Origin: JASJGK01 sp033791585
Lineage (GTDB): Bacteria > SAR324 > XYD2-FULL-50-16
Assembly: GCA_033791585.1 (NCBI GenBank)
Contig: JASJGK010000179.1
Coordinates: 1 to 7,271 of the forward strand
DNA length: 7,271 bases
Reading direction: 5' to 3'
The position numbers and the translations under genes are program-made. The notes below the pieces were generated by a model. That model was not told the origin of the DNA. It saw nothing but the letters and a program-made list of their open reading frames with translations, and made no database searches. Positions 1 to 6,587 of the stretch are shown piece after piece (position 1 is the first letter of the stretch; each line of letters starts with the position of its first letter).

Positions 1-351
1 CTCTTTTAAATGTTCTTCTAAGCGTTCTTCTCTCTTAGAAATAATCTTTTTAAAGGTTTCACCGCCATCTAGGGATTTAATGTCTGCAATTAAATCTAAT
101 GCAAAAGTATCATAAGATTTAGGGAAGGAGTTTTCACCTTTAGATGTCAGGGCAAAAACCTGTAGAGGACGCCCGAGTTTTTGGCGTACGTTTTGAACTT
201 CAATTAACTCTTCTTTTTCTAATTTAGTCAAATGGCCACGGATAGCCATAGGGGTAATTCCAATTTCTAGAGTAAGGGTCTTTACTGAGACAGATCCTTC
301 TTTTTTGATAAACTCTAAAACGCGGTCTCTTGTACTTGTGGTCTGGTTCAT
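1..351 (-). CDS. SufR-like winged-helix transcriptional regulator (partial, N-terminal half)
   Basis: A 117-codon open frame starts with ATG at 351 on the minus strand and leaves the window in frame at base 1, so its C-terminus is missing. Residues 8-50 read as a helix-turn-helix, with recognition-helix sequence ITPMAIRGHLTKLE at 32-45. A wing follows with KLGRPLQVFALTSKGENSFP at 58-77. The G-R-P...Y/F-x-L-T-x-x-G...F-P pattern and the following YDTFAL are typical of the SufR branch of COG2345, ArsR-type regulators. Cyanobacterial SufR represses iron-sulfur assembly genes and holds a [4Fe-4S] cluster through C-terminal cysteines. That region lies outside the window, so cluster sensing cannot be confirmed. 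A weak AAGAG lies upstream of the start. The gene diverges from the phosphoesterase at 483. A control role over the Fe-S-rich operon downstream is only an inference from proximity. Confidence 0.8.
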   Translation of the reverse strand, partial: MNQTTSTRDRVLEFIKKEGSVSVKTLTLEIGITPMAIRGHLTKLEKEELIEVQNVRQKLGRPLQVFALTSKGENSFPKSYDTFALDLIADIKSLDGGETFKKIISKREERLEEHLKE

Positions 352-482
352 GTTACGCTCTTTACTTGCCAATCAATCGTTTGATCTTCATAATGATTAC
401 TATACTTTTTTGTTTAAGTCGGTAAGTTAGCCTATTAAAATAGTAAAAAGTATATAAAGCGATTTAAGCAGAGTGATATAAG
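352..482. promoter_or_regulatory. Divergent intergenic region with inverted repeat and AT-rich promoter-like sequences
   Basis: This 131-base gap separates two divergently transcribed genes and must hold both promoters unless one gene is expressed another way. An inverted repeat ATCAA-TCGT-TTGAT lies at 372-385, close to the start of the regulator gene, where an autoregulatory operator would be expected. For the rightward gene, TTAAGT (414-419) with a 16-base spacer to TAAAAT (436-441) is a possible promoter, and TATATA at 451-456 is an alternative -10. For the leftward gene, TTAAAC and CATTAT on the minus strand (16-base spacer) are a weak candidate. None of these matches is strong. The region is simply AT-rich, so individual box assignments are tentative. 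Confidence 0.35.
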
Positions 483-1172
483 ATGCGCAAGGTTATAATT
501 GGAGATATTCATGGTTGTATTACCGAATTTAAGCTACTTTTAGAAAAGGTGGGCTTCCAGAAAGGAATTGATCAACTTTTTATAGTTGGAGATTTAATCA
601 ATAAAGGGCCAGATTCCAAAGCCTGTTTTGACTTTTTTATGGAAATGCAAGGAACAGCGGTTCTAGGTAACCATGAATATCACTTAATTCGTGATGCCAA
701 TGGAGTGGATGTACAAAAAAAATGGATAGGTAAATTTAAAGAGGCTTGGGGGGATGCTTACGAACCTTTTTTAAAAGTTATCCAAACCTGGCCTTTCTTT
801 CACAGGGAAGACGATTTTTTAATGGTTCACGCCGGATTGGCACCTGATCTTAAACCTGAAGAAACCGACCCTTTTATCTTAACCAATATTCGAACTTGGG
901 GTGGCGCTGAGGGCAGCGGTTTTTCGGGCGAAGAGTGGGCAAAAAAGAAGGATTTGTTATGGAAAAAATCAGACCCTCCCTGGTTTGATTTGTATAAAGA
1001 AAAAGAAAAAGTAATATTTGGTCATTGGGCGGCCTTAGAAGGCGTGAGTCGTAAAAACGCTATAGGCCTCGACACAGGTTGCGTCTATGGTAAAAGACTA
1101 ACTGCATTAGTACTCCCAGAATGGGAATTAGTATCCCTGGAAGCTAAAGAAGCCTATTGTCGGATTAAGTAA
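483..1172 (+). CDS. ApaH-like metallophosphoesterase (PPP family)
   Basis: This 229-residue cytoplasmic protein has the full set of calcineurin-like phosphoesterase motifs: GDIHG at 7-11 (Asp8 and His10 as metal ligands), GDLINKG at 36-42 (Asp37), GNHEYH at 62-67 (Asn63, His64), VHAG at 115-118 (His116) and GHW at 180-182 (His181). The C-terminal GHWAALEG...LDTGCVYGKRLTAL closely resembles symmetrical diadenosine tetraphosphatase (ApaH), which splits Ap4A into two ADP. At 229 residues it is shorter than typical ApaH, about 270-280. Two motif positions are unusual: GNHE is the form seen in protein phosphatases, where bacterial ApaH usually has GNHD, and NKG replaces the common D/A-R-G. It could therefore be an Ap4A hydrolase or a PPP-type protein phosphatase. 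The start is clear because the first motif begins at residue 7. The Shine-Dalgarno is weak (GAG). The gene is followed by a 139-base gap and is probably a separate transcription unit. Confidence 0.82.
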   Translation: MRKVIIGDIHGCITEFKLLLEKVGFQKGIDQLFIVGDLINKGPDSKACFDFFMEMQGTAVLGNHEYHLIRDANGVDVQKKWIGKFKEAWGDAYEPFLKVIQTWPFFHREDDFLMVHAGLAPDLKPEETDPFILTNIRTWGGAEGSGFSGEEWAKKKDLLWKKSDPPWFDLYKEKEKVIFGHWAALEGVSRKNAIGLDTGCVYGKRLTALVLPEWELVSLEAKEAYCRIK

Positions 1173-1191
1173 ATTATGGTAGCGATGGCAA

Positions 1192-1208
1192 GCTTTAAAA
1201 AATAAAGC
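1192..1208. repeat. Small inverted repeat downstream of the phosphoesterase gene
   Basis: GCTTTA (1192-1197) and TAAAGC (1203-1208) are perfect 6-base complementary arms around an AAAAA loop, 20 bases after the phosphoesterase stop codon. The position suits a terminator, but the stem has only two G-C pairs and no run of T follows. Any termination activity would be weak. Confidence 0.3.
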
Positions 1209-1225
1209 AGACATTTGAATTTAAG

Positions 1226-1248
1226 ACAAAAAAAACTCATTTTTTTGT
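1226..1248. repeat. AT-rich perfect inverted repeat upstream of the transhydrogenase operon
   Basis: ACAAAAAAA (1226-1234) and TTTTTTTGT (1240-1248) are perfect 9-base arms around ACTCA. In RNA this would be an A-U stem ending in a run of U. It could act as a weak terminator for the upstream gene, or simply be an A-tract/T-tract promoter element for the operon that begins 64 bases later. A very weak promoter reading is AAGACA (1223-1228) with a 17-base spacer to TGTTAT (1246-1251). Function is not determinable by eye. Confidence 0.35.
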
Positions 1249-1296
1249 TATTAAAACATCCAAAGATCAATCTTGAAAAAGGTTGGAACTTGGAGA

Positions 1297-1302
1297 AAAG
1301 GA
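1297..1302 (+). promoter_or_regulatory. Shine-Dalgarno site that decides the start of the NuoE/HydC-like gene
   Basis: AAAGGA lies 9 bases before ATG at 1312. The same frame is open back to a TTG at 1273, which has no purine-rich site at the right distance. The additional 13 residues from that TTG (basic, MKKVGTWRKGKKQ) do not look like family sequence. The ATG at 1312 is therefore preferred. Confidence 0.65.
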
Positions 1303-1311
1303 AAGAAACAG

Positions 1312-1842
1312 ATGGCAAATGAATCACTTGAGGCAGTAGTAGAGCCGCAATTGGTACAGAGCTGGATCGACCAAATTGGTGGCGATCAATCAGCTACAGT
1401 ACCACTATTGCAGGCTGTGCAAAATCAATATGGCTATTTACCTAGAAAGGCCATGGATCTAATTATTGAAAACACTGAGGTTTCAGGCCGCCAGCTTTAC
1501 GGCGTGGCTACCTTCTATGCTCAGTTTAGAATGAAACCTGTGGGCAGACACCTGATTAAAGTCTGCCACGGAACAGCTTGCCACGTAACTGGTGCTGACA
1601 GGTTAAATACTTCACTTCGTTTTCAATTGAACATCCATGATGACGATCAAGATACAGCTTCAACTGGTTCTTATACTCTCCAAGACGTTGCATGTGTTGG
1701 ATGTTGCTCCCAAGCACCTTTGATGGTGATTGATGATCAACTATTTGGAAATATTAACGGGGCTGCCGCCCAAAAAAGCTTACGAAAGCATGCTCGCCAA
1801 GTCGGTGAAGAGCTAGTTAAGCCCGAAAAACAACTTAAATAG
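1312..1842 (+). CDS. stnA: NuoE/HydC-like [2Fe-2S] subunit of Stn-type transhydrogenase
   Basis: This 176-residue soluble subunit has the 24-kDa complex I subunit fold. A helical N-terminal part contains LLQAVQNQYGYLP (32-44) and the family signature YGVATFYAQF (63-72). A thioredoxin-like [2Fe-2S] domain follows with ligands Cys85 and Cys90 (C-x4-C in CHGTACHV) and Cys128 and Cys132 (C-x3-C in CVGCC). Its length is normal for NuoE/HydC. In bifurcating complexes this subunit carries one [2Fe-2S] cluster next to the flavin subunit. Its gene is followed after 12 bases by that subunit, whose Shine-Dalgarno AGGGGG overlaps this stop codon. The stn name rests on the third gene, a GltD-NuoG fusion. 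Judged alone, this protein would be called NuoE, HydC or HndA. Assigning the letter A to the small subunit follows gene order and is from memory. A longer reading from TTG at 1273 is possible but unlikely. Confidence 0.85.
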   Translation: MANESLEAVVEPQLVQSWIDQIGGDQSATVPLLQAVQNQYGYLPRKAMDLIIENTEVSGRQLYGVATFYAQFRMKPVGRHLIKVCHGTACHVTGADRLNTSLRFQLNIHDDDQDTASTGSYTLQDVACVGCCSQAPLMVIDDQLFGNINGAAAQKSLRKHARQVGEELVKPEKQLK

Positions 1843-1854
1843 GGGGCTTTAAAT

Positions 1855-3636
1855 ATGAATGCACAAGGCTTAGAAATTATAGTAGGTGAAGGAACATGTG
1901 GGATTGCTGCCGGTTCTAAAGAGGTGATGGAAGCTTTTTCTGAAGCTATTCCTGGTGCCAATATCCGCAGCGTAAGTTGCTTAGGGATGTGCCACATGGA
2001 AGTAATAACAGAAATTAAAGATGCAAAAGGCGATTCTTATACTTATGGAAACGTAGACAAAAAAACAGTTGCCAAGATTGTTAAATACCACACTGAAGGT
2101 GGTGACTTTCCAGAAGAAAATGTTATTTCCAGACCAGATGATTTGGAAAATGAAAATTCTAAGTATATTAAAGGTCAGACACGCATTGCCCTACGAAACG
2201 TTGGTGAATTAGACCCAACTTCATTAGAGCAATCTAAAGCTAGAGACGGATACAAAGCCATTTCAATGATTTTATCTTCAGGCATGAGCCAAGATGATGT
2301 GATCAATGAAGTGAAAATTTCTGGGATTCGTGGTCGTGGTGGCGCTGGTGCCCCTGCAAGCATGAAATGGACATTTGCAAAGAATGCCCCAGGTGCTCAA
2401 AAGTACTTGATCTTAAACGGTGATGAAGGTGACCCTGGTGCCTTTATGGATCGTTCATTACTCGAAGGCGACCCTCACAACGTAATCGAAGGGATGTTGA
2501 TTGCAGCCTACGCTATTGGCGCTACCAAAGGCTATGCCTATATCCGTGCAGAATACCCATTGGCTTTAAAAAACTTTCAAACTGCCATGGATGATGCCAT
2601 GGAAGCTAACCTTTTAGGCGATAATATCCTCGGGTCTGATATGAGCTTTCATATTAAGATTAAAGAAGGCGCTGGTGCTTTTGTTTGTGGTGAGGAGACT
2701 GCTTTAATGGCTTCTATTGAAGGGGAAAGAGGTATGCCTAATTTGCGACCTCCCTATCCAGCGATCAAAGGTCTTTTTGGGATGCCAACCAATGTTAACA
2801 ATGTGGAAACCCTAAGTAATATTCCTTGGATTATTAACAACGGCGGCCCTGCTTATTCTGCTTATGGAACAGATGATTCTAAGGGAACCAAGGTATTTGC
2901 CTTGGCTGGTGCAATCAAACGTGGTGGTTTGGTAGAAGTTCCAATGGGAACTACCATAAGGCAAGTTTTGTATGATATTGGCGGTGGTAGTTCATCTAAA
3001 TACCCAATCAAGGCTGTTCAGCTTGGTGGTCCTTCTGGGGGCGTTATCCCTGCAGAATTGTTCGACACACCCATTGAATATGCTGCAATCAACGCAACAG
3101 GCGCCATTATGGGTTCTGGTGGAATGATTGTTATGGACGAAAAAACCTGTATGGTTGACTTGGCAAAATTCTTTATGGAATTTAACCATCTTGAATCTTG
3201 TGGAAAATGTACATTTTGTCGAATTGGAACCTTGCGAATCCAAGAGATTCTTAGCCGTATTACTGATGGCAAGGGGACCATGGAAGATATTGATACCCTA
3301 GATGTTTTGTCTAGACAGGTGATGACTTCTAGCCTTTGCGCTTTAGGCGGAACGGCACCTAATCCTGTTTTAACGACTCTAAAGTATTTTAAAGACGAGT
3401 ACCTTGCACACATCAAAGACCAACGCTGCCCGGCTGCTGTTTGTAAATCTTTGATTTCTCACGTAGTGATTCAGGCTGACTGTACTGGTTGCTCACTCTG
3501 TGATGCAGCTTGCCCAACCGATGCCATCACTGGCCAGAAGAAGGTTGTAGGTAGCTACTCAATTGACATGGATAAATGTATTAACTGCTCAATGTGCGTC
3601 GAGGTTTGTAAGCCTGACTGCATCTTAGTTGAATAA
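1855..3636 (+). CDS. stnB: NuoF/HydB-like NADH-flavin subunit of Stn-type transhydrogenase
   Basis: This 593-residue cytoplasmic flavoprotein matches HydB of electron-bifurcating hydrogenases domain for domain. Residues 1-80 are a thioredoxin-like ferredoxin domain with Cys15, Cys42 and Cys46; the fourth expected cysteine is Val10. Residues 110-500 are the NuoF core: FMN/NADH loop GRGGAGAP (160-167), NGDEGDPGAFMDR (188-200), YIRAEYP (229-235), GAGAFVCGEETAL (272-284), and a [4Fe-4S] site at Cys449, Cys452, Cys455 and Cys495. His519, Cys525 and Cys530 form a linker motif that may be a zinc site, as in HydB. Residues 541-593 are a 2[4Fe-4S] ferredoxin with CxxCxxCxxxC at 543-553 and 575-585. 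The protein would oxidize or reduce NAD(H) at FMN and exchange electrons with ferredoxin. The start is supported by AGGGGG at 1841-1846. The next gene begins 20 bases after the stop. Without context it could equally be named HydB or HndC. Confidence 0.9.
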   Translation: MNAQGLEIIVGEGTCGIAAGSKEVMEAFSEAIPGANIRSVSCLGMCHMEVITEIKDAKGDSYTYGNVDKKTVAKIVKYHTEGGDFPEENVISRPDDLENENSKYIKGQTRIALRNVGELDPTSLEQSKARDGYKAISMILSSGMSQDDVINEVKISGIRGRGGAGAPASMKWTFAKNAPGAQKYLILNGDEGDPGAFMDRSLLEGDPHNVIEGMLIAAYAIGATKGYAYIRAEYPLALKNFQTAMDDAMEANLLGDNILGSDMSFHIKIKEGAGAFVCGEETALMASIEGERGMPNLRPPYPAIKGLFGMPTNVNNVETLSNIPWIINNGGPAYSAYGTDDSKGTKVFALAGAIKRGGLVEVPMGTTIRQVLYDIGGGSSSKYPIKAVQLGGPSGGVIPAELFDTPIEYAAINATGAIMGSGGMIVMDEKTCMVDLAKFFMEFNHLESCGKCTFCRIGTLRIQEILSRITDGKGTMEDIDTLDVLSRQVMTSSLCALGGTAPNPVLTTLKYFKDEYLAHIKDQRCPAAVCKSLISHVVIQADCTGCSLCDAACPTDAITGQKKVVGSYSIDMDKCINCSMCVEVCKPDCILVE

Positions 3637-3656
3637 TTAAAGGATAAGGACGACCA

Positions 3657-6587
3657 ATGAGCCAAGAAGTAAATATAATTTTAAATGGGAAAGAAGTTAA
3701 GGTTTCCGCTGATTCAACTATTAGGCAAGCAGCAGAAGCCAATGGCAATAAGATCCCAACATTTTGTTATGACGAACGCTTGAAACCCTACACTAGCTGT
3801 TTTCTATGTGTAGTCGAGGTTGAAGGTGCAAGGGGCATGACCCCAGCCTGTAGCACAAAAGTTGCTGAAGGCATGAAGATCCAAACGGAATCTGAAAAGG
3901 TATTAGCCACCAGAAAGATGAGCTTAGATTTGGTTTTAAGCGACCACTCCGGTGATTGTATTGCACCTTGCGAGTCAAAATGCCCAAGTAACGTTGATAT
4001 CCAAGGCTATATAGCCCACATTTCCAACGGGAATTTTGCGGCGGCAACCAAATTGATTAAAGAGCAGAATCCATTACCAGTAGTTTGCGGCCGCATCTGC
4101 CCTCACCCTTGTGAGTCTCAGTGTCGCCGAACTCTGGTCGATGGTCAGGCCGTTGCCATTAACCCTTTAAAGCGTTTCGCCAGCGAATACGAACTAGACC
4201 AAGGGGCTTATTTGCCACCAGTTGGTAAAGATACAGGCAAACGTGTTGCTATTGTTGGTGGTGGGCCAGCTGGCCTTACAGCAGCTTACAAGTTGCGCCA
4301 AACAGGTCACGCTGTCGATATTTACGACATGATGCCTGAACTAGGCGGGATGACTCGTTATGGTATTCCAAGCTTTAGATTGCCTTGGGATAAATTAGAC
4401 AATGAAATTAAAGCCATTACTGATTTAGGTATGAACCTTAACATGAACAGTAAATTAGGACGAGATTTCACAATAGAAAGCCTAAAGGCTGATGGTGCTG
4501 ATGCTGTGTTACTGGCAATTGGTGCTTTTAAGTCTAAAAAGATGTGGGTTGATAATGAAGACCTTCCAGGTGTAATAGGCGGTGTTGATTTTTTAGGGGA
4601 CGTGGTTTTAAAGCGTCATGAGAAAAAAGGTGAAACAGCCGTTGTGATCGGTGGTGGTGATACAGCTATGGATTGTGCTCGTGTTGCCGTTCGTGCTGGT
4701 TATAAAACCACATTACTTTACCGCAGAACCCAAGAAGAAATGCCAGCTCTTCAACATGAGCAGGATGAAACTATTGGTGAAGGTGTAGAATTCAAAATAT
4801 TAACTGCTCCCACCGCTGTGATTGACAAGGATGGCCAGGCTGTAGGCTTGACTGTGATTACCATGGAATTAGGCGAACCTGATGCTTCTGGTAGACGTCG
4901 GCCCGTACCTATTGAAGGCACTGAGGAAGACCTACCCTTTGATTTGATTATTTCTGCAATTGGTCAGGACCCCGATATGTCTTGCATCGAAAATGAAAAA
5001 GAAAAGCCAGAAGTAACCAAGTGGAGCACTTTTGTTTATGATGAAAAGGTAAAAACCACCACAGTTAAGGGTGTTTTTGCTGCTGGTGACTGTGCCTTTG
5101 GCCCAGACACAGTGATTCGTGCCATTGGTGAAGGTAAACATGCCGCTAAGGCAATTGATCTTTTCCTGATGGGAGCACCTGTTGAAATTAAGCGTCCTTA
5201 CGAAATTAGTCGAGGTTGGTTAGCTGACTTGAATTCAGATGACTTTTCACCTCGTTGGGAACATAAAAAACGTGCACTTGAAACCACTAAACCTGCTGAT
5301 GTTCGCATGGCTAATGGTGGCTACGACCCCATTAATATAGGTTTTGATGAGGCTACGGCATTGGCTGAATCCTCTCGCTGTATCGAATGTGGTTGTAACG
5401 CTCGGTTCTCTTGTGATTTACGTGACTACTCTACTGAATACAACGCTTCAGAAAAAACCTACGCTGGCCAGAAACGAGATTACGCAGAAGACACACGTCA
5501 CCCTTTTATCAAGATAGAAGCTGATAAGTGTATCACCTGTGGGTCTTGTGTTCGGGTTTGTAGTGAATTGAGAGATATTTCTGCTCTTGCCTTGGAGAAT
5601 CGTGGTTTCTTTACCAAGATAGTCCCCGCGTTTGGTGACCCTTTGCAGGATGTTGGCTGTGATGCTTGTGGCATGTGCCATGATGTATGCCCAACAGGCG
5701 CAATGGCTTTAAATTTAGGCAAGGAATGTGGGCCATGGAGAACCTCCAAGGCCATTACTACCTGTACAAGCTGCACCATTGGCTGCGCTTTAAAAGTACA
5801 TTCAAAAGACGGTGTCTTTACCAAGATTGAATCTGTAGTTGAAGACTCGGTCAATAGCGGTGTTATCTGTAGAGACGGTAGGTTCCAATTTCAATTAAGA
5901 GACTCAATAACTGGAGAGGCCGCCGAGGCAAATTCCTCTGATGTAACCAAAGCAGCTGAACTTTACAGCTCAGCAGGCAAAGTTTCTGTTGTAGTGTCCC
6001 CAAGTATGACCGTTGAAGAGCTTTATGCTGCGTCTAAAATGGTTAAAGGCGGAAATCTATACTACATGCCAGGTGACGTAAAAAAATCCAGTAACAAGCC
6101 ATTTTCAAAGATTGAAACTAGTTCCAATATTTCCTTAATGGAAAAACTTGGTGCCAAGCCTTTTGCTGGTGGTGGAGTGGATCTAATTGTGGCTTTAGGG
6201 TACGATATTGAAGCCACGGCTACAAAAACAATTTCTTTGACTGTTGGTGCCGTTGGGAATGCAGATGTTAACTTACCTCTTTCAAGTAACTTGAGAAGAG
6301 TTGGATTCTTTTTAAATCAAGATGGACAGCTAGGCCGCTTGGAAAGTGATATTGTTGCAAATGGTTCTGGTCCCTTGAGTATGATTGCTGCCATAACAGG
6401 TAATGCAGAACTTGGGGATTTAAGTGGCTTACAGGCTGGTTTAAGCTCTACTGTTAGTGAATTAAAAGATTCATTTGTTGCAAAAGGGCGCACCAGTACA
6501 ACTGGATTAAGCCCAAAAATGGCTGATCTAGCTGATGATAGTTGGACCTTAGCCTTTTCTAATCTTGTTTCTGAAAAGGGGTTGTAA
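3657..6587 (+). CDS. stnC: NuoG-GltD fusion, NADPH-module subunit of Stn-type transhydrogenase
   Basis: This is a 976-residue multidomain iron-sulfur flavoprotein. Residues 1-80 are a NuoG-type [2Fe-2S] ferredoxin with Cys37, Cys48, Cys51 and Cys65. Residues 97-175 are a GltD/NfnB-type cysteine-rich helical domain (Cys101, 105, 109, 144, 148, 152, 156). Residues 195-505 are the two-dinucleotide oxidoreductase: FAD loop GGGPAG (201-206), NADP loop IGGGDTAMDC (331-340) with YRRTQEEMPA (355-364) and its Arg356/Arg357, and FAD motif AAGDC (475-479). A C-x2-C-x-C-x5-C motif follows at 575-586. A NuoG-like 2[4Fe-4S] ferredoxin has ligands at 625-635 and 668-678. A molybdopterin-family [4Fe-4S] motif lies at Cys703, 706, 710 and 738. 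Residues 740-976 are a short degenerate molybdopterin-like tail. This order is the StnC plan, linking an NADPH site to the HydBC-like module. No catalytic Mo/W or hydrogenase domain is seen. AAGGA at 3646-3650 supports the start. The stop overlaps the next start. Confidence 0.85.
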   Translation: MSQEVNIILNGKEVKVSADSTIRQAAEANGNKIPTFCYDERLKPYTSCFLCVVEVEGARGMTPACSTKVAEGMKIQTESEKVLATRKMSLDLVLSDHSGDCIAPCESKCPSNVDIQGYIAHISNGNFAAATKLIKEQNPLPVVCGRICPHPCESQCRRTLVDGQAVAINPLKRFASEYELDQGAYLPPVGKDTGKRVAIVGGGPAGLTAAYKLRQTGHAVDIYDMMPELGGMTRYGIPSFRLPWDKLDNEIKAITDLGMNLNMNSKLGRDFTIESLKADGADAVLLAIGAFKSKKMWVDNEDLPGVIGGVDFLGDVVLKRHEKKGETAVVIGGGDTAMDCARVAVRAGYKTTLLYRRTQEEMPALQHEQDETIGEGVEFKILTAPTAVIDKDGQAVGLTVITMELGEPDASGRRRPVPIEGTEEDLPFDLIISAIGQDPDMSCIENEKEKPEVTKWSTFVYDEKVKTTTVKGVFAAGDCAFGPDTVIRAIGEGKHAAKAIDLFLMGAPVEIKRPYEISRGWLADLNSDDFSPRWEHKKRALETTKPADVRMANGGYDPINIGFDEATALAESSRCIECGCNARFSCDLRDYSTEYNASEKTYAGQKRDYAEDTRHPFIKIEADKCITCGSCVRVCSELRDISALALENRGFFTKIVPAFGDPLQDVGCDACGMCHDVCPTGAMALNLGKECGPWRTSKAITTCTSCTIGCALKVHSKDGVFTKIESVVEDSVNSGVICRDGRFQFQLRDSITGEAAEANSSDVTKAAELYSSAGKVSVVVSPSMTVEELYAASKMVKGGNLYYMPGDVKKSSNKPFSKIETSSNISLMEKLGAKPFAGGGVDLIVALGYDIEATATKTISLTVGAVGNADVNLPLSSNLRRVGFFLNQDGQLGRLESDIVANGSGPLSMIAAITGNAELGDLSGLQAGLSSTVSELKDSFVAKGRTSTTGLSPKMADLADDSWTLAFSNLVSEKGL

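Noticed and set aside
1273..1311. TTG start adding 13 residues to the NuoE/HydC-like protein
   Set aside because: There is no Shine-Dalgarno at the right distance, while ATG at 1312 has AAAGGA 9 bases upstream and gives a normal family length.
3018..3416. Open frame of 132 codons on the minus strand
   Set aside because: It lies entirely inside the HydB-like gene, whose plus-strand frame has dense conserved motifs. Its translation shows no recognizable domain.
1312..3636. The operon as part of respiratory complex I (nuo)
   Set aside because: The HydB-like subunit carries an N-terminal thioredoxin-like domain and a C-terminal 2[4Fe-4S] ferredoxin absent from NuoF. There are no membrane subunits, and the third gene is a GltD fusion.
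5498..5854. Open frame of 118 codons on the minus strand
   Set aside because: It is antisense to the ferredoxin and molybdopterin-type Fe-S region of the fusion subunit. The codons for conserved cysteines explain the open frame, and there is no start signal of its own.
3657..6587. Annotation of the large subunit as a formate dehydrogenase alpha subunit or an Fe-only hydrogenase
   Set aside because: The molybdopterin portion after the Fe-S motif is too short and lacks an active-site Cys/Sec region. No H-cluster cysteine motifs are present, and a GltD-like NADPH module occupies the center.
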